Of a DNA stretch of 64,000 nucleotides, positions 1-9,671 are shown one piece after another. Below the pieces are notes generated by a model. It made no database searches. It had not been told where the DNA came from and worked only from the letters and a program-made list of their open reading frames with translations. The position numbers were made by a program, and so were the translations under genes. The stretch lies in assembly GCF_024652905.1 (NCBI RefSeq), contig NZ_CP102428.1, positions 2,678,501-2,742,500 of the forward strand. Reading direction: 5' to 3'. Every line of letters begins with the position of its first letter. Positions within the stretch are counted from its first letter, which is position 1. The stretch comes from Pseudomonas oryzihabitans (GTDB taxonomy: Bacteria > Pseudomonadota > Gammaproteobacteria > Pseudomonadales > Pseudomonadaceae).

Positions 1-855
1 GTGATCATGGGCCTCTCCGGCTCGGGCAAGTCCACCATGGTGCGACTGTTCAATCGCCTCATCGAGCCCACCGCCGGCGCCATCTTTCTCAACGGTCGGG
101 AAATCACCGGGCTAAACGACAAGGACCTGCTGCAGGTACGACGCAAGGACATGGGCATGGTGTTCCAGTCCTTCGCCCTGATGCCGCATATGACGGTGCT
201 GGAGAACGTCGGCTTCGGTCTGCAGATCAGCGGCGTCGCCGAGAAGGAGCGCAACAGCCGCTCCATCACCGCGCTGCGCCAGGTGGGCTTGGCCGGCCAG
301 GAATACTGCTATCCGCACCAGCTCTCCGGCGGCATGCAGCAACGCGTGGGCCTGGCCCGGGCGCTGGCCAACGATCCGGCCATCCTGCTGATGGACGAAG
401 CCTTCTCGGCCCTCGATCCGCTGATCCGCCACGAGATGCAGGGCGAGCTGATCAAGCTGCAGCAGCAGCAGGACCGCACTATCATTTTCATCTCCCACGA
501 CATCGAGGAAGCGGTCCGTATCGGCCACCGCATCGCCATCATGGAAGGCGGCCGCGTCGTGCAAATCGGCACCCCGCGCGAGTTGCTGTGCAATCCGGCC
601 AACGACTACGTGCGCACCTTCTTCAATGGCTTCGATTCCAGCCGCATCCTCAAGGCGGGCGACATCGCCCAGCGCGATGCGCAGATCGTCTATATGCCCG
701 GTCGCGAAACCCCGATCACGGCGGACACGCCGATCAAGGACATCTTCGGCACCGTGGCCCGGGCCAGCGCGCCGGTACCGGTCGTGGACGCCGCCGGCGC
801 CTATCAGGGCTGCATCTCCCAGGGTCGCCTGCTGAGCTATCTCGGCGGCCACTGA
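1..855 (+). CDS. proV: Glycine betaine/proline ABC transporter ATP-binding subunit (5'-truncated)
   Basis: ATPase of a ProU-type osmoprotectant importer, working at the inner face of the membrane with the two genes that follow. The Walker A loop (GLSGSGKST) lies only four residues into the window, so by comparison with the family roughly 50-60 N-terminal residues are missing and the GTG at position 1 is not a real start. The Q-loop region ([11 protein letters not shown]), ABC signature ([15 protein letters not shown]), Walker B ([12 protein letters not shown]) and H-loop histidine (FISHD) are all present. The C-terminal 60 or so residues look like a CBS-type regulatory tail, as in ProV/OpuAA proteins that sense ionic strength. 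It sits 50 bp upstream of proW on the same strand. Confidence 0.93.
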   Translation: MIMGLSGSGKSTMVRLFNRLIEPTAGAIFLNGREITGLNDKDLLQVRRKDMGMVFQSFALMPHMTVLENVGFGLQISGVAEKERNSRSITALRQVGLAGQEYCYPHQLSGGMQQRVGLARALANDPAILLMDEAFSALDPLIRHEMQGELIKLQQQQDRTIIFISHDIEEAVRIGHRIAIMEGGRVVQIGTPRELLCNPANDYVRTFFNGFDSSRILKAGDIAQRDAQIVYMPGRETPITADTPIKDIFGTVARASAPVPVVDAAGAYQGCISQGRLLSYLGGH

Positions 856-905
856 TCGCTGTTTTCCTTTGTTGAGGGCGCGCAGGCGCGCCGGAGGCCC
901 CGCTC

Positions 906-1862
906 ATGTCCGATTTCAGCATTCTCGATCCCTTCAAGACGATCACCGTTCCGGTGGGCTCCTGGGTGGAAGCCGCGTTGCGCTATCTGGTGCACAACTT
1001 CCGCGAGGTGTTCCGCTCCATCCGCTGGCCGGTGGACCAGGTCCTGGACGGCATTCAGGCCGCGCTGATGTCGGTGCCACCGACCGTGTTCATCCTGCTG
1101 GCCGCCCTGCTCGGCTGGCAGATCGGTGGTCGCCGCATCGGCATCCTGACCCTGGCCATGCTCACCGCCCTGGGGCTGATCGGCGTGTGGAACGATGCCA
1201 TGGTCACCCTCGCCCTGGTGCTCACCTCCCTAGTGTTCTGCGCGGTGATCGGCATCCCGCTGGGCATCCTCAGCGCCCGCAGCAATCGCCTGGAAATGTG
1301 CATCCGCCCACTGCTGGACGCCATGCAGACGCTGCCGGCCTTCGTCTACCTGGTGCCGGTGGTGATGCTGTTCGGCATCGGCAACGTGCCGGGGGTCATC
1401 GTCACCATCATCTTCTCGCTGGCACCGCTGGTGCGCCTGACCAATCTGGGCATCCGCCAGGTGCCGGAAGACAAGATCGAGGCCGCCCGTGCCTTCGGCT
1501 GCACGCCCTGGCAGATGCTGGTCAAGGTTCAGCTGCCGCTGGCGGCGCCGACCATCATGGCCGGGGTCAACCAGACCCTGATGCTGGCGCTGTCGATGGT
1601 GGTGGTGGCCTCGATGATCTCGGTCGGCGGCCTCGGTCTCATGGTTCTCAGCGGCATCGGTCGCCTGGACATGGGGCTGGCCAGCGTCGGCGGTATCGGC
1701 CTGGTGCTGCTGGCGATCTTCCTCGACCGCTTCACCCAGGCCATGGGCGAGCGCAGCGCCCACCAGGCCACCGGCCAACGCTGGTACCACAGCGGCCCGG
1801 TCGGTCTGCTGGTGCGCCTGGTCGGCAAGAAGAAAGCGCTGCCGCAGCCGGTTACCCCTTGA
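906..1862 (+). CDS. proW: Glycine betaine/proline ABC transporter permease
   Basis: Integral membrane subunit of the ProU-type importer, 318 residues against about 350 in E. coli ProW. An amphipathic N-terminal stretch of about 60 residues precedes the membrane segments, as in ProW. The EAA loop that contacts the ATPase is visible ([24 protein letters not shown], given here only by its start [12 protein letters not shown]). A GGAGG ribosome site lies just upstream of the ATG. It is flanked by proV and proX with short gaps, so one transcript is likely. The substrate (glycine betaine, proline betaine or proline) is inferred from the family and from ProX. Confidence 0.92.
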   Translation: MSDFSILDPFKTITVPVGSWVEAALRYLVHNFREVFRSIRWPVDQVLDGIQAALMSVPPTVFILLAALLGWQIGGRRIGILTLAMLTALGLIGVWNDAMVTLALVLTSLVFCAVIGIPLGILSARSNRLEMCIRPLLDAMQTLPAFVYLVPVVMLFGIGNVPGVIVTIIFSLAPLVRLTNLGIRQVPEDKIEAARAFGCTPWQMLVKVQLPLAAPTIMAGVNQTLMLALSMVVVASMISVGGLGLMVLSGIGRLDMGLASVGGIGLVLLAIFLDRFTQAMGERSAHQATGQRWYHSGPVGLLVRLVGKKKALPQPVTP

Positions 1863-1910
1863 ACGTGCCTTTCACCTAAAAAAACCAACACTCACAGCGA
1901 CAGGTGATTC

Positions 1911-2936
1911 ATGAATCTATCCGCATGCAAGAAAGCGCTCCTGACCGGCGTTGCCGCCTCCTTCCTGGGTCTGGCCCTGAGCGGCGCAGTCCATGCCGCT
2001 AGCGCCGACCAACCCGGCGCCGGGGTGAAAGTCACGCCGATCTTCCCCACCATCGCCGAAGAACGCTTTCGCGGCGAGATCGCCATCGCCGGCCTCAAGG
2101 CGCTGGGCTATGACGTCAAGGCCCCCAAGGAGACCGACTACCCGGCGCTGTTCCTGGCGCTGTCCTACGGCGACGCCGACTTCACCGTGCACATGTGGGA
2201 ACACATGCACCAGGCCTTCTATGACAAGGCCGGCGGCGACGACACCATGGTCAAGGCCGGTAACGTGATGCCAGGCGTGCTGCAGGGCTTCATGATCGAT
2301 AAGAAGACGGCCGACCAGTACCACATCAAGGACATCTCGGACTTCAAGAAGCCGGAAATCGCCAAGCTGTTCGACAGCAATGGCGACGGCAAGGCCGACC
2401 TTACCGGCTGCAACCCCGGCTGGGGCTGCGAGGTGATCGTCGAGCACCAGCTCAAGGCCTATGGCCTGAACGACACCGTCACCGACAACCGCGGCTCCTA
2501 TTTCGCGTTGATGGCCGACACCATCCAGCGCTACAAGGACGGCAAGCCGATCTTCTACTACACCTGGGTGCCGCAGTGGATCTCCAGCGTGCTGGTGGAA
2601 GGCCGGGACGTTGTCTGGCTACCAGTGCCCTTCACCTCGCTGCCCGACGGCAAGAACGACGTGAACACCACCTTCGAGGGCAAGAACCTGGGCGCTCCCA
2701 TCGACAACGTCGTGGCGGTGATCAACAAGGACTTCGCCAGGAAGAACCCCGCCGCGGTCAAGTTCCTCTCGGAGCTGAAGATCGCCACCGCCGACGAAAG
2801 CGCCCAGAACCTCAAGATGCAGAACGGCGAGAAATCGCTGGACGACATCAAGCGTCAGGCCGCCGAGTGGATCAAGGCGCACCAAGCCGAGTGGGACGGC
2901 TGGCTGGCGGACGCCCGCGCCGCTGGGCAGAAGTGA
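1911..2936 (+). CDS. proX: Glycine betaine-binding periplasmic protein
   Basis: Substrate-binding protein of the importer, 341 residues. A signal peptide covers about residues 1-29 (hydrophobic core GVAASFLGLALSG, probable cleavage after VHAAS or nearby). The mature part closely follows E. coli ProX: a tryptophan in MWEHMHQ, the segment DSNGDGKADLTGCNPGWGC with two cysteines that form a disulfide in ProX, and FYYTWVPQW with aromatic residues of the betaine cage. The DSNGDGKADL loop resembles a calcium-binding loop but is also found in E. coli ProX. Finding a true ProX downstream of proVW supports a ProU-type importer rather than the CbcXWV type more usual in Pseudomonas. Confidence 0.93.
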   Translation: MNLSACKKALLTGVAASFLGLALSGAVHAASADQPGAGVKVTPIFPTIAEERFRGEIAIAGLKALGYDVKAPKETDYPALFLALSYGDADFTVHMWEHMHQAFYDKAGGDDTMVKAGNVMPGVLQGFMIDKKTADQYHIKDISDFKKPEIAKLFDSNGDGKADLTGCNPGWGCEVIVEHQLKAYGLNDTVTDNRGSYFALMADTIQRYKDGKPIFYYTWVPQWISSVLVEGRDVVWLPVPFTSLPDGKNDVNTTFEGKNLGAPIDNVVAVINKDFARKNPAAVKFLSELKIATADESAQNLKMQNGEKSLDDIKRQAAEWIKAHQAEWDGWLADARAAGQK

Positions 2937-2955
2937 TCGCCTAGACGGCGCCAGC

Positions 2956-2988
2956 GCGCTGTGACCGGGCAGTAGTCGGGCACAGCGC
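2956..2988 (+). terminator. Hairpin after proX, possible weak terminator
   Basis: GCGCTGTG (2956-2963) pairs perfectly with CACAGCGC (2981-2988) around a 17-nt loop, 20 bp beyond the proX stop. There is no run of T after it, so a Rho-independent terminator is not certain. It may instead protect the 3' end of the transcript. Confidence 0.35.
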
Positions 2989-3141
2989 CACCACGACGTA
3001 CCGGACCGCCGGGCCTGAACGGCCTGAGCCCGCGGCCCGGTTCTGAACGACCTCAAGCGACATCCTGCCTCCTCGGGAGGCGGGCAAGCCCTGTGCGCCT
3101 CGCGTTCAGGCCAGACGCTTCACCAGAGACGGTTGCGCACC

Positions 3142-4458
3142 ATGAAAGTCCAAGCCCTGCCCGCCGACGACAACACCTGTGGCTGGTACCACACCAGTGC
3201 CCCGCGCACGCCCCGCCCCAGCCATCGCGGTCACAGCGAAGCGCCCTGGGTGGTGGTCGGTGCCGGCTTCACCGGTCTCGCCGCCGCACGGCAACTGGCG
3301 TTGAATTTCCCGGATGACGAGGTGATCCTGGTGGAGGCGCAGGAGGTCGGCCTGGGGCCGGCCGGGCGCAATGCCGGCTTCGCCATCGACCTGCCCCATG
3401 ACATCGGCGCCGAGGACTACATCGGCGACATCGGCATCGCCCGCACCGTGCTCAAGCTGAACCTGAGCGGCCAGGCCTATCTGCGCCAGCAGGTGGAGCG
3501 CTACGGCATCGATTGCCAACTCAAGGCCTGCGGCAAGTATCAGGCCGCTGTCGAGGAACGCGGCCTAGCAGTGCTCGACGCCTACCGGCGCGGCCTGGAC
3601 AAGCTCGACCAGCCCTACCAGATGATCGAACGCGAGACCCTGCCCGAGCACCTGGGCACGGACTTCTATCAGCGGGCGCTCTATACCCCTGGCGCGGTGC
3701 TGATCCAGCCCAGCGCCCTGGTCAAGGGTTTGGCCGAGAATCTACCGGCCAACGTCACGCTCGTCGAGCGCACGCCGATCCTGGACGTGGACTACGGTCC
3801 GCGCCCCGAGCTGCGGCATGCCGCTGGCCGTATCACCGCCGGCAAACTGGTGCTGGCCAACAATTCCTTCGGCCAGCACTTCGGCTTCCTGCAGGGGCGC
3901 ATGCTGCCGATCTTCACCTACGGCAGTCTCACGCGGCCGTTGACGCCCGACGAGCAGGCGCTGCTGGGCGGCAGGCCCTACTGGGGCGCCATCCCTGCTG
4001 ACCCTTTCGGCACCACGGTGCGCCGTACCCCCGATCAGCGCCTGCTGATCCGCAACAGCTTCAGCTTCAACCCCGACGGGCGCAGCAATCCCAAGCATCT
4101 GCAGCGAGTGCTGCAGCGGCACCAGGCCTCCTTCGCCCGCCGCTTCCCGATGCTGCCGCAGGTGACCTTCGACTACACCTGGGGCGGCGCCCTGGCCATG
4201 ACCCGCAACCACAACGGCTTCTTCGGCCAGCTGGCGCCCAACGTCTATGGCGCCCTGGGCTGCAATGGCCTGGGCGTCACCCGCGGCACCGCCACCGGCA
4301 AGCTGCTGGCCGACTGGCTGGCCGGCGAACGCGACGAACTCATCGATTTCCTGCTCGCCGCGCCCGGCCCCAACGCCAACCCGCCGCAGCCGTTCCTCTC
4401 GGCCGGCGTCAATTTCAACCTCTTGTGGGGACAGTACCGCGCCGGCTGCGAAAGCTGA
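3142..4458 (+). CDS. FAD-dependent oxidoreductase (DAO/OrdL-like amine or amino-acid oxidase)
   Basis: Predicted flavoprotein of the D-amino-acid oxidase fold that oxidises an amine or imino bond. The Rossmann FAD motif VVVGAGFTGLAAARQL is at about residues 36-51, preceded by an extension with CGWYHTSAP, as in gamma-glutamylputrescine oxidase (PuuB/OrdL) relatives. The C-terminal GxxGxGV-type segment (GALGCNGLGVTRGTATGKL) completes the FAD site. I chose ATG 3142 over an in-frame TTG nine bases earlier; neither has a strong ribosome site. It is followed at 49 bp by the DapA-fold gene and the aldehyde dehydrogenase, so the three probably form one pathway: deamination, C-C cleavage or dehydration, then aldehyde oxidation. 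The substrate is unknown. Confidence 0.85.
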   Translation: MKVQALPADDNTCGWYHTSAPRTPRPSHRGHSEAPWVVVGAGFTGLAAARQLALNFPDDEVILVEAQEVGLGPAGRNAGFAIDLPHDIGAEDYIGDIGIARTVLKLNLSGQAYLRQQVERYGIDCQLKACGKYQAAVEERGLAVLDAYRRGLDKLDQPYQMIERETLPEHLGTDFYQRALYTPGAVLIQPSALVKGLAENLPANVTLVERTPILDVDYGPRPELRHAAGRITAGKLVLANNSFGQHFGFLQGRMLPIFTYGSLTRPLTPDEQALLGGRPYWGAIPADPFGTTVRRTPDQRLLIRNSFSFNPDGRSNPKHLQRVLQRHQASFARRFPMLPQVTFDYTWGGALAMTRNHNGFFGQLAPNVYGALGCNGLGVTRGTATGKLLADWLAGERDELIDFLLAAPGPNANPPQPFLSAGVNFNLLWGQYRAGCES

Positions 4459-4507
4459 CGGCCACTCCCTCCCCGCTGACATCCGTGCAACCTCTGGAGG
4501 CTCCACC

Positions 4508-5410
4508 ATGAACTTCGACGGCATCTACACCCCGGCCATCACCCCGCTCAAGGCGGACGGCGCCATCGACCAGGCCGGCTTCGCCCAGGTCCTGGAATAC
4601 CTGATCGAAGCCAAGGTGCACGGCATCGTGGTCGGCGGCTCCACCGGCGAGTACTACGCCCACAGCGGCGAAGAGCGCCTGGCGTTGATCGCCCAGGCCT
4701 GCGACGTGATCGGCGGGCGCCTGCCGCTGGTGATCGGTACCGGCGCCATCCGTACCGAGGATTCGGTGGTGTTCGCCCAAGCCGCGCGTGAGCACGGCGC
4801 CGACGCCATCCTGGTCGGCACCCCGCCCTATGCCCTGCCGACCCAGCAGGAGATCGCCGAACACGTGCTGACGGTGGATCGCGCCGCCGACCTGCCGATC
4901 ATGCTCTACAACTATCCGGGGCGGATGAACGTGGCCATGGGCGAGGACTTCTTCACCGCCATCGCCGGCTGCCGCAACGTCCAGTCGATCAAGGAAAGCA
5001 GCGGCGACATGGCCGCCCTGCACCGCCATGCGGTCAAGCGTCCGGACCTGAAGCTCTCCTGCGGCTGGGACGACCAGGCCCTGGAATTCTTCGCCTGGGG
5101 CGCGCGCAGCTGGGTCTGCGCCGGCTCCAACTTCGTGCCGCGCGAGCACGTGGCGCTCTACGAGGCCTGCGTGCTGGAGCAGGACTTCGCCAAGGGGCGC
5201 CGGATCATGGCGGCCATGCTGCCGCTGATGGATTACCTCGAAGGCGGCAAGTTCGTGCAGTCGATCAAGTACGGCTGCGAACTGGCCGGCCTGCCCAACG
5301 GCGGCGTCCGCGCGCCGCTCAAGGGCATGAGCGAAGCCGAACAGGCCGAACTGGCGCAGGTGATCGCCGCGCTGAAGAACAACGTCGCCCGTATCGTCCA
5401 AGGAGCCTGA
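4508..5410 (+). CDS. Dihydrodipicolinate synthase-family class I aldolase/lyase
   Basis: A 300-residue TIM-barrel protein of the DapA/NAL family. It carries the phosphate/carboxylate loop GSTGEYY near residue 45, the active-site tyrosine in LYNYPGR, and the Schiff-base lysine in VQSIKESSGD. The start is the ATG at 4508, which has CTGGAGG eight bases upstream; the frame stays open further upstream but that part overlaps the oxidoreductase and is not coding. It probably is not the lysine-biosynthetic DapA, because it sits between an oxidase and an aldehyde dehydrogenase. Members of this family in such settings are, for example, deaminases of pyrroline-4-hydroxy-2-carboxylate or ketodeoxysugar aldolases. 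The exact reaction is not deducible. Confidence 0.87.
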   Translation: MNFDGIYTPAITPLKADGAIDQAGFAQVLEYLIEAKVHGIVVGGSTGEYYAHSGEERLALIAQACDVIGGRLPLVIGTGAIRTEDSVVFAQAAREHGADAILVGTPPYALPTQQEIAEHVLTVDRAADLPIMLYNYPGRMNVAMGEDFFTAIAGCRNVQSIKESSGDMAALHRHAVKRPDLKLSCGWDDQALEFFAWGARSWVCAGSNFVPREHVALYEACVLEQDFAKGRRIMAAMLPLMDYLEGGKFVQSIKYGCELAGLPNGGVRAPLKGMSEAEQAELAQVIAALKNNVARIVQGA

Positions 5411-5412
5411 CC

Positions 5413-6903
5413 ATGACCGATCTCTTGAGCAAAGCCGCCTACGCCGACCTCGCCGCCACCGTCGAGCTACGCACCCAGGCCTTCATCGATGGCGCCTTCG
5501 TCGCCGCCCAGAGCGGTCAGACCTTCGTCACCAGCAACCCCGCCACCGGGGTCGAGCTGGCGCGGGTGGCGGCCTGTGGCGCCGCCGACGTCGATCTTGC
5601 CGTGGCTGCCGCCAAGACCGCCTTCGAGGACGGTCGCTGGAGCGGTCTGCCCCCCTCCGCGCGCAAGGTCGTGCTGCAGAAATTCGCCGCCCTGCTGGAA
5701 GAACACGCTCATGAACTGGCGGTGGTGGAGAGTCTCGACAGCGGCAAGCCGGTGCGCGAGTGCCAGACCATCGATGTGCCCGAGACCATCAACACCCTGC
5801 GCTGGCACGCCGAGCTGATCGACAAGATCTACGACGCCACCGCCCCCACCGGCGCCGGTGCCCTGGCCATGGTGGTCCGCGAGCCCATCGGCGTGGTGGG
5901 TCTGGTACTGCCGTGGAACTTCCCGCTGCTGATGCTGGCCTGGAAGATCGGCCCGTCGCTGGCCGCCGGCTGCTCCATCGTGGTCAAGCCGGCCAAGGAG
6001 ACCACCCTGAGTGCCCTGCGGGTGGCCGAGCTGGCCCATCAGGCCGGGGTGCCGGCCGGGGTCTTCAACGTGGTGCCCGGCGGTGGCAAGGAAGCCGGCG
6101 AGCCCATCGGTCGGCATCCGGACATCGCCGCGGTCAGCTTTACCGGCTCCACCGACACCGGTCGGCTGTTCCTCAAGTACGCCGCCGAATCCAATCTCAA
6201 GCGCATCGTCCTGGAACTGGGCGGCAAGAATCCCGCCGTGGTGATGAACGACGTCGAGGATCTCGACCAGGTCGCCCAGCACGTGGTCAACGGCGCCTTC
6301 TGGAACATGGGCGAGAACTGCTCGGCCACCTCCCGCCTGATCGTCCATCGCGAGGTCAAGGACGCCCTGCTGGAGCGGATACAGGTGCACCTGCAGGACT
6401 GGCAACTCGGCGATCCACTGGATCCGGAGAATCGCCTGGGCTCCCTGGTCAGCAAGGCGCACTTCGACAAGGTGCGTTCCTACCTGGAACACGCCCGCGA
6501 GCAGCAGCTCAAGCTGGTGACCGGCGGCGCGACCCGCGACGGCGTCTACGTCGAGCCGACCATCGTCGATGACGTGGACCGTGACAGCCGCCTGTTCCGC
6601 GAGGAGATCTTCGGCCCGGTACTGAGCGTGACCCCCTTCGACGACATCGACGAAGCCCTGGAGCTGGCCAACGACACCGCCTACGGGCTGGCCGCCTCGG
6701 CCTACACCGGCAACCTGCGCCACGCCATCAAGCTGGCCCGTGGCATCCGTGCCGGCATCGTCACCGTCAACTGCTTCGGCGAGGGCGATGCCTCCACCCC
6801 CTTCGGCGGCTACAAGGAGTCGGGCTTCGGCGGGCGCGACAAGTCGCTGTGGGCCCACGACCAGTACACCGAGATCAAGACCATCTGGATCGACGCGTCT
6901 TGA
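5413..6903 (+). CDS. NAD(P)-dependent aldehyde dehydrogenase (PuuC-like)
   Basis: A full-length 496-residue ALDH. Visible motifs are the LPWNFP segment of the coenzyme site, the KPAKETT lysine that binds the adenosine ribose, the general-base glutamate in LELGGKNP, and the catalytic cysteine in GENCSATSR. EIFGPVLSV and the FGGYKESGFGGRD C-terminal motif follow. It starts two bases after the stop of the DapA-family gene with an AGGAGCC ribosome site, so translational coupling is likely. By similarity it is closest to gamma-glutamyl-gamma-aminobutyraldehyde or betaine aldehyde dehydrogenases. In context it would oxidise the semialdehyde made by the two upstream enzymes to an acid. Confidence 0.92.
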   Translation: MTDLLSKAAYADLAATVELRTQAFIDGAFVAAQSGQTFVTSNPATGVELARVAACGAADVDLAVAAAKTAFEDGRWSGLPPSARKVVLQKFAALLEEHAHELAVVESLDSGKPVRECQTIDVPETINTLRWHAELIDKIYDATAPTGAGALAMVVREPIGVVGLVLPWNFPLLMLAWKIGPSLAAGCSIVVKPAKETTLSALRVAELAHQAGVPAGVFNVVPGGGKEAGEPIGRHPDIAAVSFTGSTDTGRLFLKYAAESNLKRIVLELGGKNPAVVMNDVEDLDQVAQHVVNGAFWNMGENCSATSRLIVHREVKDALLERIQVHLQDWQLGDPLDPENRLGSLVSKAHFDKVRSYLEHAREQQLKLVTGGATRDGVYVEPTIVDDVDRDSRLFREEIFGPVLSVTPFDDIDEALELANDTAYGLAASAYTGNLRHAIKLARGIRAGIVTVNCFGEGDASTPFGGYKESGFGGRDKSLWAHDQYTEIKTIWIDAS

Positions 6904-7251
6904 TCTCGAGCTAAAGACGCTACCCGGTCCGCTGCCGCAGCGTAGCGGACCGTCCTCCCCTGGCTGACCAGGTGGCGGCGGTCCGCCGCTCGCTGCGGCG
7001 CTGATCTCGCTGGCTAGCGCTTGCCCTGTGCCGCCTACCCGTAGCCAGACGGACGTGCTGGCTTCCTCGCCCGGCCGCGCACCGACGACCGCCATCCCAC
7101 CTGGCGCCCTTAGCCTGCTAAGCTTCGCCGCTTTTTTGCCGCCTGCCCGCGCAGGTGGCGGCAGGCGATGCGTGCACCGCCCTGCGATCCATGACCGAGA
7201 ATGGCCGCCAGAGCCAACGTCCGGCCCCTTCAACTGCCAGCTGGAAATTCC
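6904..7251. other. Gene-free gap with GC-rich hairpins
   Basis: This 348-bp gap separates the aldehyde dehydrogenase from the permease. It has a perfect 8-bp stem, GGTCCGCT (6926-6933) with AGCGGACC (6944-6951), 22 bp after the ALDH stop, and a second hairpin with arms TGCCGCC (7137-7143) and GGCGGCA (7157-7163). Neither has a T-run. I see no convincing gene or promoter here. Confidence 0.5.
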
Positions 7252-8706
7252 ATGTCCACCGCCTCTCCGAGTCTGCAGCGCCGGCTCAAGCCCCGCCACC
7301 TCAACATGATCGCCATCGGCGGCTCCATCGGCACCGGCCTGTTCGTCGCCTCCGGCGCCACCGTGGCCACCGCTGGCCCGGGCGGCGCCCTGGCGGCCTA
7401 TGCGCTGATCGGCCTGATGGTCTACTTCCTCATGACCAGCCTCGGCGAAATGGCCGCCTACCAGCCGGTGTCGGGCTCCTTTTCCATCTACGGCAGTCGC
7501 TTCGTCGAGGACGGCTTCGGCTTCGCCCTGGGCTGGAACTACTGGTACAACTGGGCGGTGACCATCGCCGCCGAACTGGTGGCGGCGCAGCTGGTAATGG
7601 GCTTCTGGTTTCCCGAGGTACCGGGGCTGATCTGGAGCGCGCTGTTTCTCGCGCTGATGTTCCTGCTCAATGCGGTGTCGGTGCGCGGCTTCGGCGAGAG
7701 CGAATTCTGGTTCGCGCTGATCAAGGTGGCCACCGTGGTGGTCTTCATCGGCCTGGGCCTGGCCGCCATTCTCGGCATCTTCAGCGGCATCGAGCCGCCG
7801 GGCCTGTCCGTGTTCACCCAGGGCGAGGCGCCCTTCGTCGGCGGCCTGCAGGCCATGGTCGGGGTGGCCATGATCGCCGGCTTTTCCTTCCAGGGCACCG
7901 AGCTGATCGGCATCGCCGCCGGTGAATCGGAGAATCCGCGCAAGAATGTACCCATCGCCATCCGCCAGGTGTTCTGGCGCATCCTGATGTTCTATGTGCT
8001 GGCGATCTTCGTTATCGGCATGCTGATTCCCTACACCGATCCGCGCCTCTTGCAGAACGATGCCACCGACGTTTCCGTCTCGCCGTTCACCCTGCTGTTC
8101 GAGCGCGCCGGCCTGGCCTTCGCCGCCAGCCTGATGAACGCGGTGATCCTCTCGGCGGTGCTCTCCGCCGGCACCTCGGGCATGTACGCCTCGACCCGGA
8201 TGCTGCACAGCCTGGCCGAACAGGGCAAGGCGCCGCGCCTGTTCGCCCGCGTTTCGCGCAATGGCGTGCCGCGCAATGCCCTGCTGGCCACCACCGCGGT
8301 GGGCGCCCTGTGCTTCTTTACCTCGCTGGTGGGCGACAAGGCCCTCTATGGCTGGCTGCTCAACACCTCGGGCATGTGCGGCTTCATCGCCTGGCTGGGC
8401 ATCGCCGTCTCCCACTATCGCTTCCGCCAGGGCTACCTGGCCCAGGGTCGCCGCCTGGAAGACCTGCCTTACCGCGCCAAGCTGTTCCCCTTCGGGCCGC
8501 TGCTGGCCTTCGCCCTCTGCCTGGTGATCACCCTGGGGCAGAACTATGCCGCCCTGTTCGGGCCGCACGGCGTCGACTGGCTGGGCCTGGCCGCCACCTA
8601 CATCAGCCTGCCGCTGTTTCTCGCCGTCTGGCTGGGCTACCGCTTCAAGCATCGGAGCCGCCTGGTGAAGCTCAAGGACATGGACGTCAGTCCGAGCGGG
8701 GACTGA
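7252..8706 (+). CDS. Amino acid permease (APC superfamily)
   Basis: A 484-residue inner-membrane proton symporter with about 12 membrane segments. The TM1 signature GGSIGTGLFVASG, the GEMAAYQPVSGSFSIYGSRF segment and the GTELIGIAAGESENPRK loop are typical of the basic-amino-acid/GABA branch of amino-acid permeases. The start is the ATG at 7252, with CTGGAA eight bases upstream; the frame is open 51 bases earlier but without a ribosome site. It lies between the catabolic enzymes and the GntR regulator, which suggests it imports their substrate. The amino acid carried cannot be named from sequence. Confidence 0.9.
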   Translation: MSTASPSLQRRLKPRHLNMIAIGGSIGTGLFVASGATVATAGPGGALAAYALIGLMVYFLMTSLGEMAAYQPVSGSFSIYGSRFVEDGFGFALGWNYWYNWAVTIAAELVAAQLVMGFWFPEVPGLIWSALFLALMFLLNAVSVRGFGESEFWFALIKVATVVVFIGLGLAAILGIFSGIEPPGLSVFTQGEAPFVGGLQAMVGVAMIAGFSFQGTELIGIAAGESENPRKNVPIAIRQVFWRILMFYVLAIFVIGMLIPYTDPRLLQNDATDVSVSPFTLLFERAGLAFAASLMNAVILSAVLSAGTSGMYASTRMLHSLAEQGKAPRLFARVSRNGVPRNALLATTAVGALCFFTSLVGDKALYGWLLNTSGMCGFIAWLGIAVSHYRFRQGYLAQGRRLEDLPYRAKLFPFGPLLAFALCLVITLGQNYAALFGPHGVDWLGLAATYISLPLFLAVWLGYRFKHRSRLVKLKDMDVSPSGD

Positions 8707-8792
8707 GCGACCGCCAGCGGGACCTGCCGGCTGCGCCCGGTGGGTCCCGTGCTAGCATCCCGGATCTTTCCGATCGACTCGCCAGCGCTGCC

Positions 8793-9671
8793 ATGGGCAC
8801 CACCCTCGCCTCCCAACTGATTCCCGACATCCTCACCTACATCGCCTCGCACCAGCTGGCGGTCGGCACCCGGCTGCCCGAGCGCGCCCTGGCCGAGCGG
8901 CTGCGGGTGTCGCGCTCGCCGGTGCGCAGCGCCCTGCAGCAGATGGCCGACCAGTCCCTGCTGGCGCGCCATCCCGAAGGCGGCTTCGCCGTGGCCGCCG
9001 CGGCCCTGGACGCCACGCCCCAGGCGCGCGAAGAGGTGTCCGCCAGCGAACGCCTGTACCTGACCATCGCCCGCGACCGGATCGAGGGCGAATTGCCGCT
9101 GAAGGTCACGGAAAACGAGCTGATCCGCCGCTACCAGGTCACCCGTGGGCAACTGGCCGATATCCTCAGGCGCATCGTCCAGGAAGGCTGGGCCGAGCGC
9201 CTGCCGGGCTATGGCTGGAGTTTCGTCGAAGGTCTCACCTCGCCCGATGCCTATGCCCAGAGCTATGCCTTCCGCCTGCTGATCGAACCGGCCGGCATCC
9301 GCGACGCCGACTTCACCCTGGATGCCGGAGAATTGCGCCGCTGCCGCGACGAGCAGGCGCTGCTGGCCGCAGGCCGGGTGTTCGAGGCCTCGCCCGCGGA
9401 AATCTTCGACGCCAACACCCGCCTGCACGAGACCATCGCCCGCTGCTCGGGCAATGCCTTCATCCTTGATGCGCTGCGCCGGCTCAATCGCCTGCGCCGC
9501 TTGATCGAGTACCAGAAGTCGGTGGATCGCCAGCAGGCCCAGCGCCGCTGCCAGGAACATCTGCAGCTGATCGATCTGCTGCTGGAGGGCCGCCGCGAAG
9601 AGGCCGCGACCTTCATGACCCGCCACCTGGGCAACGCGCTGCAGGAAAAGCAGGCCACGGCGGCGCGCTGA
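8793..9671 (+). CDS. GntR/FadR-type regulator with tandem winged-helix domains
   Basis: A 292-residue transcription factor. The first winged helix spans about residues 5-68 ([21 protein letters not shown] is its recognition region, written here only as far as VRSALQQM). A second winged helix of the same kind follows at about residues 84-146 ([20 protein letters not shown]). An all-helical FCD ligand-binding domain fills about 150-285, with the usual histidine and aspartate candidates ([17 protein letters not shown]). A normal FadR protein has one winged helix and about 230-250 residues, so the extra domain is real extra length. The start at ATG 8793 lacks a strong ribosome site. It probably controls the permease and the catabolic genes just upstream. 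Confidence 0.85.
   Translation: MGTTLASQLIPDILTYIASHQLAVGTRLPERALAERLRVSRSPVRSALQQMADQSLLARHPEGGFAVAAAALDATPQAREEVSASERLYLTIARDRIEGELPLKVTENELIRRYQVTRGQLADILRRIVQEGWAERLPGYGWSFVEGLTSPDAYAQSYAFRLLIEPAGIRDADFTLDAGELRRCRDEQALLAAGRVFEASPAEIFDANTRLHETIARCSGNAFILDALRRLNRLRRLIEYQKSVDRQQAQRRCQEHLQLIDLLLEGRREEAATFMTRHLGNALQEKQATAAR

Noticed and set aside
2341-2420. Calcium-binding-type loop DSNGDGKADL in ProX as a sign of a fused EF-hand domain
   Set aside because: The same segment is present in E. coli ProX, so it is a normal part of the family.
4247-4507. Upstream extension of the DapA-family frame
   Set aside because: It overlaps the oxidoreductase gene and codes for an unlikely Pro/Ser/Arg-rich stretch; ATG 4508 has a strong ribosome site and fits family length.
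5467-8652. Very long open frame (over 1,000 codons) on the minus strand opposite the aldehyde dehydrogenase and permease
   Set aside because: Its composition is rich in His, Gly, Gln and Arg with no motifs, it lies antisense to two well-recognised genes, and such shadow frames are expected at this GC content.
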